From Acetobacteraceae bacterium (GTDB lineage: Bacteria > Pseudomonadota > Alphaproteobacteria > Acetobacterales > Acetobacteraceae): a DNA stretch of 64,000 bases. Location: assembly GCA_030041375.1 (NCBI GenBank), contig JASHOA010000045.1, positions 1 to 64,000 of the forward strand, in the 5' to 3' direction. Positions 59,053 through 64,000 of the stretch are shown here, piece by piece (positions within the stretch are counted from its first letter, which is position 1; every line of letters begins with the position of its first letter). The notes under the pieces were generated by a model. The model searched no databases, was not told the origin of the DNA, and saw only the letters and a list, made by a program, of their open reading frames with translations. The position numbers were made by a program, and so were the translations under genes.

Positions 59053-59469
59053 TCAGAACGGGACCTCTTCATTGGTGGCGGCCTCACCCTCGGATCCGCC
59101 CTGGCGTTGCGTGCTCTCGCTGCGCGGGGAGAGGAAGGTCAGCGTGCCGTTGTAGGGGCTGAGGTGGATCTCGGTGCTGTAGCGGTCCTGACCCGACTGG
59201 TCCTGCCACTTGCGGGTCCTGATCTGGCCCTCGAGGTAGATCTTCGAGCCCTTGGAGAGGTACTTCTCGGCGATGTCGCCGAGGGCGTCGTTCCAGATGA
59301 CGACGCGGTGCCATTCCGTGCGCTCGACGCGGTTGCCGCTCTGGTCCTTCCACGATTCGGTGGTGGCGACATTCAGGGTGACGACTCGCTTGCCGGTCTC
59401 GGTCGTACGGACCTCGGGATCGCGCCCGAGGTTGCCGATCAGCTGCACGCGGTTGAGGCTGCCGGACAT
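59053..59469 (-). CDS. ssb: Single-stranded DNA-binding protein
   Basis: The 138-aa product opens MSGSLNRVQLIGNLGRDPEV, then V-V-T-L-N-V-A-T-T-E-S-W and WHRVVIWNDALGDIAEKYLS with GSKIYLEGQIRTRKWQDQSG, the full OB fold. The acidic tip N-E-E-V-P-F matches the partner-binding end of bacterial SSB. AAGGAATG lies upstream of the ATG. Plasmid SSBs protect transferred single strands and support replication in the recipient. Confidence 0.95.
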   Translation of the reverse strand: MSGSLNRVQLIGNLGRDPEVRTTETGKRVVTLNVATTESWKDQSGNRVERTEWHRVVIWNDALGDIAEKYLSKGSKIYLEGQIRTRKWQDQSGQDRYSTEIHLSPYNGTLTFLSPRSESTQRQGGSEGEAATNEEVPF

Positions 59470-59835
59470 CTCTTCATTCCTTCATCGTTCCGAAGGACGG
59501 AGCCGGCACCGTGCCGGCGTCGTTTCCTCGGATGCCGTCACTGGAAACCGGGAGCGGGCCCGCTTCCTCCCCGAGCCCGGAGGGCGAGCCGGAGGCGCTT
59601 CGCCGTCATGAGAGGCGCGGCACGCCTGGACGGCGAAGCGGGGATGGGGGCGGGACCGGGACTGGTTTAGACGGCAGCCATGCGAGGAAACGGCGGCGGG
59701 GCGGGCCGTACTTTCAAAAGTTTTTGGCGGTTCTCGGTTCCGGGTTTTCGGAGCCGGGTTGCGGCCTGCCGATTTTGCTGCCCGCAATAGAGCTGCCGTG
59801 TGCGGAGCGTACGAGCGCCGGCGGCAAACTATCGA
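59470..59835. other. ssb leader and intergenic stretch with GC-rich palindromes
   Basis: GCCGGCAC-C-GTGCCGGC (59502-59518) sits 33 bases upstream of the ssb ATG, and AGCGGGCCCGCT (59553-59564) lies farther upstream. No frame here looks coding. Confidence 0.5.
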
Positions 59836-60222
59836 TCAATGACGGGGTGCCGCTTCCGTGGTGGTGGGCAGAGCGAGCATGGCTTCGAGGCGGGCGATCT
59901 CGTCGTAAAGCCGGCGCATGCGCGGCAGGAACCGGGTTTCGCTTTTGGCGGCCGCGGCGAGGTAGCGGTTCCACGTTGCTTTGTCCCAGGTTTCCCGGTC
60001 ATCGAGGAGGACACCCGGCGCAAGATTGCGGCTTGCCTCGCGTTCGCAGGTGCTGACCCAGGCGGACTCGATCCTTGCGATCAGGGCCCGGCGAGCGGTG
60101 ATGGCGTCGCGGATGCGGCCGAGCGGGATGCCGAGCGGGTGGGCCGGCGATGAATGCGGGCTTGCGATCGAGTGTTGTGGCGGCGCGCGTTGGATCTTCC
60201 TGGTGGTCACGAGGTCGTTCAT
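59836..60222 (-). CDS. Hypothetical protein (128 aa)
   Basis: The ATG at 60222, preceded by AAGGAGCAAT, starts MNDLVTTRKIQRAPPQHSIA. The rest is helical and charged (RIRDAITARRALIARIESAW; WDKATWNRYLAAAAKSETRF; RRLYDEIARLEAMLALPTT). No signal or known motif. It lies between the ParB-like gene and ssb on the same strand, so a role in DNA maintenance is possible. No family recognised. Confidence 0.6.
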   Translation of the reverse strand: MNDLVTTRKIQRAPPQHSIASPHSSPAHPLGIPLGRIRDAITARRALIARIESAWVSTCEREASRNLAPGVLLDDRETWDKATWNRYLAAAAKSETRFLPRMRRLYDEIARLEAMLALPTTTEAAPRH

Positions 60223-60404
60223 CGAATTGCTCCTTGGAAGCGTCCGGGCCCGCGCGGGGCCGGGTGGTTGCGGGGTTGGAGAGGATGAAGCGTGACCGGG
60301 ATCGGGGAGACGCTTCCGGAGTTCGTGAAGCCGCCCGGTTCCGGAACAGGAGCGCGTGCAGTAAAGCCGGACACGCTCTCGTCAGCGGCAGGGTGGCAGC
60401 CCGA

Positions 60405-62054
60405 TCATTCGTTGTCCGTTGATTGGTCGAGGGTGTCGTGGTCGTCCGACGGGGCGTCGTTGTTGCTGCGGTCGCCTTCGACAGAGTTGTTCTCGATCGT
60501 CTCGCTCCAGTCGCGCACCTGGTCGCGCTCGCGCTCTGTCAGCGTGAAGAGAGCACCGGGGTAGCGCCAGGTGGTCGCAGCGAAGTGTTTGCTCATCCGG
60601 GCGCGTGTGTCCTTGAGGCGCGCTTCGATGGGGATGCTGTTGGCGGTGGCTTCGCGTTCGAGTGCCTGTCGGGAGAGGCAGGAGAGGAACTCCTCGGCGG
60701 CCATGTTGGGAAGGAATGCCGCGGCGCCGATCGTATCGCCGGCGATGCGAGCCGCCGGGCCGCTGTTCGACATGTTGTCGCGGCAGGAGAGCACGATCGT
60801 GAGCATCTGCCGCGCGGTGTCGCGGATGATGGTGTGTTCGGCGGTGATGGCGCCGCCTTCGATGATGGGTGCGCAAACGGCGCGACGGTCGAAGACGCTA
60901 TTGCCGGCACCGGAGTGCACGGAGACGTTGCGAGCGCCGAGCGAAAGGACCAGCAGCGCGATCAGGGTGGTGTCGCTGATGTCGCTTTCCGCAAGCGCAC
61001 GATGCAGCGCGTCAGTGCGGAAGTCCCCGATCATCGCAGTGCCCTTCTGCGTGACATCGGGGCGCGATTTCCTAGAGGACGTTTCCGGAGCAGCGGACTC
61101 GGTGGGTGTCTTTCCCTTTGCGGCTTTCTTCTCCGGTGGCAGGCGATAGGCGATCTCTTTCACTTCACCGGAGCTGGGGTCGACATAGCAGCCGGTGTGG
61201 TCGGATCTGGCGGGCTTGCCCCAGACCCGTTCGGCGTTCCTGGGCAGGATGGGGCGGCCGTACTCGTCGTGGGGAAGGAGCGTGCCGCGTGCGGGCAGGT
61301 TGGCCTCCAGCCATGCCTGCTGGGCGCCGAAGAAGCCGTCGACGTCGGTGGTGTAGCGGCCGTCCTCGTCGGCGGGCGCGAACAGGTCGTCGTGCCAGGT
61401 CACTCCGTATTCGGAAGCGAGTTTGTCGTCGAACTTCGCGGCGGCGAAGGGAAGGCGGCGCCTGGAGAGTGCCCGCGCGATCTCCCACCAGCTCGTTTCT
61501 TCGTTCTTCCTCGGCTTGTGCTTCTTCCAAACCTGGACCTGTTCATCGAGCGTGCCGGCGGCAATGGCGCGGAGTTGTTCCTCGTTGGGCATGTCGCCCC
61601 GCGCCATGACGTCGAGCATCGGCGGGTGTAGGTGGGCGAGAAGCTTCAGGCGCTTGACGGTGCGGATGGGCAGCGCCAGGGCATCGGCAATCGCCTGTTC
61701 GGTCCAGCCCTGCTGGGCCAGGTTTTCGACGGCGCGCCAGATGTCGACACTCGACATGGAAGCCCGGATGAGGTTCTCCGAGAGCGATTCCATGGGGACG
61801 GTGCTGTCCTCGCCGTTCTTCACCAGGACCTCGATGACCGGAAGCTTGGCCGCGATGGCAGCCTGGACGCGGCGGTTGCCGGCAATAACTGCAAGGCTGC
61901 CGCCGGTGTCGCGGACCACGGGCGGCTGGATGATGCCGATCGTCTTGATGGAGGCGACCAGCTGGTCGTCCATGGCCTTGGGCGTCGCGGTGCGGCGGGG
62001 GTTGCTCGGGTTGAGGGTCAGCGTTCGGGGATCGACGGTGCGGAGTTTAGGCAT
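60405..62054 (-). CDS. ParB/RepB/Spo0J-family plasmid protein
   Basis: The 549-aa product has an N-terminal ParB-like nuclease fold (~20-100: DDQLVASIKTIGIIQPPVVR, SLAVIAGNRRVQAAIAAKLP, then the E-N-L-I-R-A motif). A helix-turn-helix follows (WTEQAIADALALPIRTVKRL, ~115-140). The long C-terminal part is atypical for a partition ParB and resembles large plasmid-specific ParB homologues. No ParA partner is adjacent, so it may act in plasmid regulation or DNA processing instead of classic partition. Confidence 0.85.
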   Translation of the reverse strand: MPKLRTVDPRTLTLNPSNPRRTATPKAMDDQLVASIKTIGIIQPPVVRDTGGSLAVIAGNRRVQAAIAAKLPVIEVLVKNGEDSTVPMESLSENLIRASMSSVDIWRAVENLAQQGWTEQAIADALALPIRTVKRLKLLAHLHPPMLDVMARGDMPNEEQLRAIAAGTLDEQVQVWKKHKPRKNEETSWWEIARALSRRRLPFAAAKFDDKLASEYGVTWHDDLFAPADEDGRYTTDVDGFFGAQQAWLEANLPARGTLLPHDEYGRPILPRNAERVWGKPARSDHTGCYVDPSSGEVKEIAYRLPPEKKAAKGKTPTESAAPETSSRKSRPDVTQKGTAMIGDFRTDALHRALAESDISDTTLIALLVLSLGARNVSVHSGAGNSVFDRRAVCAPIIEGGAITAEHTIIRDTARQMLTIVLSCRDNMSNSGPAARIAGDTIGAAAFLPNMAAEEFLSCLSRQALEREATANSIPIEARLKDTRARMSKHFAATTWRYPGALFTLTERERDQVRDWSETIENNSVEGDRSNNDAPSDDHDTLDQSTDNE

Positions 62055-62105
62055 CTTTTGTGCTCCTCTCGGATGGATCTCTCTTTCCCTGACTTCGGGA
62101 GACCG

Positions 62106-62145
62106 CGCCCTTGCGCCGCATCCTCGGCCGGCCGGGGCAAGGGCG
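62106..62145 (-). promoter_or_regulatory. Leader hairpin of the ParB-like gene
   Basis: CGCCCTTGC (62106-62114) and GCAAGGGCG (62137-62145) form a perfect 9-bp stem about 50 bases upstream of the ParB-like ATG. The 22-base loop itself contains GGCCGGCC. Confidence 0.4.
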
Positions 62146-62159
62146 GAGCCGGCGGAGCC

Positions 62160-62186
62160 GGGCGCGCGAATGAGTTCCGCGCGCCC
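62160..62186 (-). terminator. Strong GC hairpin between the gene at 62258 and the ParB-like gene
   Basis: GGGCGCGCG (62160-62168) and CGCGCGCCC (62178-62186) pair perfectly around AATGAGTTC, 71 bases beyond the stop of the upstream minus-strand gene. No T run follows. It could end or attenuate that transcript. Confidence 0.4.
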
Positions 62187-62257
62187 CTTGCCGCGGCGGC
62201 CGGCGATGCGGCAGTGCTCTCTTTTCAGACCAGGCGGGCTTGGGCGGCGGGCGGCGC

Positions 62258-62770
62258 TTATTCCGCTTGCAAAGTTGCAGCGCCGGGATGCTGGATCGGC
62301 GTGCGAGAGATCATGTTCCTTGTTTGGTATTTTTCCTGGAGGTGCCGCAGCAGTTGCCGCTCGGAGCGTTCCTTGTGCGCATCAAAGAGGGCTTTGTAGG
62401 CGGCAAGAAGGTTGGCTGAGCGCAACCGGCTCTGAACGTCGCGCTCCACGTCGCACCAGGTTGAGAAGGGCTCGCCGCAGGGGTTCCAGCGGAGCGTTTC
62501 TTCGAGGAACGCGACCTGGCCGTGCAGAGAGCGGAAGTAGTGGTCGAGAAATCCCCTGCGGTCGCACCAGGCGATGAGGCCGAACGAGAGGGCGAGGCGA
62601 CGATAGAGGATCTCGGTGAACAGGCTTTCCTTGAAGCCGGCGGCGATGAAGCGGGAGAGTGCGTTCGCGAAATGCGCCTTGCTCTCGGCGGTTTCCCATT
62701 GCGTCGGGGCGAATTCGGGAGCCTGGAACGGTGGGCGGAGCAAGGGGGTGGTGTCGAACAGAATGGGCAT
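62258..62770 (-). CDS. Hypothetical protein (170 aa)
   Basis: The ATG at 62770 with GGGAG upstream opens MPILFDTTPLLRPPFQAPEF. The product is helical and rich in aromatics (RFIAAGFKESLFTEILYRRL; IAWCDRRGFLDHYFRSLHGQ; KALFDAHKERSERQLLRHLQ). No signal or motif. It follows the large helicase gene by about 54 bases on the same strand, and a companion role is likely. No family recognised. Confidence 0.6.
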   Translation of the reverse strand: MPILFDTTPLLRPPFQAPEFAPTQWETAESKAHFANALSRFIAAGFKESLFTEILYRRLALSFGLIAWCDRRGFLDHYFRSLHGQVAFLEETLRWNPCGEPFSTWCDVERDVQSRLRSANLLAAYKALFDAHKERSERQLLRHLQEKYQTRNMISRTPIQHPGAATLQAE

Positions 62771-62823
62771 GACGGAACTCCCTTGGGAACGCATTGCGGC
62801 CATGACGCCGCCTGCGGGGCACG

Positions 62824-64000
62824 TCAGGCGGTGTGCTTGCCGCTTTCCGCGAGCTCTGCGTCGAGGGCCGCGAGCGCGGCCGTCTTCGCCTCCAGTTCCG
62901 CCTGCAGCGGGAACGGCTCGCCGAGGCGCTCTTCGTAGCCGGCGCGGCGAATAGAAACTTCTTTGGCTCGCCGGACCTGCTCCTGGAGATCGAGCCCGAA
63001 ACGGTCGAGGATGTGCTCGAGCCGGCTGATCAGTCCCATCGGCGTCAGATCCGTTTCGATGGGGATGATCTGATCGTACTCCGTGCGACGGAGAACCAGG
63101 ATCGTTTCGAGGGGAGAGCGCAACGTCCGGCACGTTACGGCAACAAGTGGAAAGCCGCCGATGACGCCGAGCGTCGTCTCGGCTGGCTGCGGGGACCGCG
63201 CGGAGAGCCTGATCTTGGAGAGCAGGAGGGTCCCCGCGGTGCGGCGGTCGGTCACCGTCCGCTCGTTCCAGGTCATCGCAAAGTCCTCGCCCTGGGTCGG
63301 GACGCGGCGAGCGAAGTCTGAACGGATGTGTTCGCCGCGCCGCACCGCGATTTCCTGTTCGCGGCGTGCGTCCTGGATGCGCCGGCGGATGTTGAGCTGG
63401 TCGTCGAAGTGCGCGGCACGCTGGCGCTCGAGCCGGGCGAGCTCACTTTCGAGGCCCGCCTTCTGCATCAGGCGGGCATCACCCGAAGCGATCGCCTTGG
63501 CGAGGGCGAACTGGTTGGCGGCCTCGCCGATGTCCTCGATGGTGCGGATGGTGCGATCGCCGGAGAGTGCGGCGGCGATGAAGCGCGCCTTCCTTTCGTT
63601 GTTCTGCCACATCGTGGCGTCCATCGAGCCGAGGGTGGCGTAGGCGTAGATCTCGATCTCGTCGTGCTGATTGCCCTGCCGCTCGATCCGGCCCTCGCGC
63701 TGCTCGATCTCTGAGGGCAGCCAGGGCACGTCGAGATGATGCAGGGCCTTGAGGCGGAGCTGCACATTGACCCCGGTTCCCATGGTCTCAGAGGAGCCGA
63801 TCAGGATGCGGATGCGACCGGCGTTGAAGTCGTTGAACAGTCGTTGCTTGTCGACCGAACGCTTGAAGTGCTGCATGTAGGCGATCTCGGAGCCCGGAAT
63901 GCCGAGCCGCACGAGTTCGTGCCGGATCCAGCGGTAGGCGGAGAATCCGCGCTTCTCCTCGACGGCCAGCGTGCCGAGGTCGGAGAAAATGAGCTGCCCG
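62824..64000 (-). CDS. C-terminal part of a large SF2 helicase-type plasmid protein (runs off the right edge)
   Basis: About 391 codons are open to the window edge. The visible part has helicase C-terminal motifs: QLIFSDLGTLAVEEKRGFSA near the edge, RIRILIGSSETMGTGVNVQL (motif V) and PSEIEQREGRIERQGNQHDE (motif VI). A long coiled coil follows (SELARLERQRAAHFDDQLNI) and a C-terminal tail to SGKHTA. Very large plasmid proteins joining a methylase-like domain to such a helicase are known; whether this has a methylase domain cannot be seen here. Confidence 0.85.
   Translation of the reverse strand, partial: GQLIFSDLGTLAVEEKRGFSAYRWIRHELVRLGIPGSEIAYMQHFKRSVDKQRLFNDFNAGRIRILIGSSETMGTGVNVQLRLKALHHLDVPWLPSEIEQREGRIERQGNQHDEIEIYAYATLGSMDATMWQNNERKARFIAAALSGDRTIRTIEDIGEAANQFALAKAIASGDARLMQKAGLESELARLERQRAAHFDDQLNIRRRIQDARREQEIAVRRGEHIRSDFARRVPTQGEDFAMTWNERTVTDRRTAGTLLLSKIRLSARSPQPAETTLGVIGGFPLVAVTCRTLRSPLETILVLRRTEYDQIIPIETDLTPMGLISRLEHILDRFGLDLQEQVRRAKEVSIRRAGYEERLGEPFPLQAELEAKTAALAALDAELAESGKHTA

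Noticed and set aside
1-64000. CRISPR arrays, tRNA or rRNA genes and a plasmid replication initiator
   Set aside because: I looked for evenly spaced repeats with spacers, cloverleaf-like segments, rRNA-like stretches and Rep proteins and found none. The only regular array is the gapless 11-bp set at 49165-49230, which has no spacers.

Overview
The window is GC-rich alphaproteobacterial mobile DNA. Dense short-overlap operons and a full set of conjugation genes, with no chromosomal housekeeping genes, point to a conjugative plasmid or an integrative conjugative element. The style recalls Acetobacteraceae such as Acidiphilium, but that is an inference from composition and gene style; nothing here fixes the taxon. 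No replication initiator, tRNA, rRNA or CRISPR array was found.

Layout. (a) 1-5.3 kb is a worn left flank: a cut-off gene at the edge, small unknown ORFs, a protein with an internal duplication, a ParDE-type toxin-antitoxin pair, a decayed tyrosine recombinase, and about 1.3 kb without convincing genes. (b) 5.3-39.3 kb is a type IVB (Dot/Icm, IncI R64 Tra-like) secretion system. The minus-strand block at 8.1-15.3 kb carries DotA/TraY, an IcmX/TraW-like candidate and several unknown exported or coiled-coil proteins. After an XRE regulator and a second putative regulator, the plus strand carries DotI-DotH-DotG-DotF-DotE-DotP-DotN-DotO, then DotD-DotC-DotB-IcmT, a lytic transglycosylase, DotM and the coupling ATPase DotL. 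A Uma2-type nuclease gene sits antisense inside this block, and HU closes it. (c) 39.4-44.4 kb is accessory cargo: a DUF29 protein, a DUF4209/HEPN-like protein, an IS110/IS1111-type element and a frameshifted small gene. (d) 44.5-51.4 kb is the DNA-processing and stability module: a MOBF (TrwC/TraI-type) relaxase-helicase with a small partner, a BRO-N protein, a noncoding stretch with six phased 11-bp repeats, and a three-gene operon resembling the R388 stbABC layout. (e) 51.4-64 kb holds a second transglycosylase-like protein and mostly minus-strand maintenance genes: Uma2, conserved plasmid hypotheticals, DUF6166, SSB, a ParB-like protein and the C-terminal part of a large SF2 helicase running off the right edge. 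Several of these have GC-rich hairpins in their leaders.

How it would work together (inference): the MOBF relaxase nicks at an origin probably near 48.7-49.2 kb. DotL with DotM and DotN passes the relaxase-DNA complex to the DotB/DotO-powered channel. DotC, DotD, DotH, DotG and DotF form the envelope core, the transglycosylases open the wall, and the stb-like, ParB and SSB genes maintain the element. The most notable feature is the pairing of an IncI/Dot-Icm-type channel with an R388-like MOBF-plus-Stb module and its phased repeat array.
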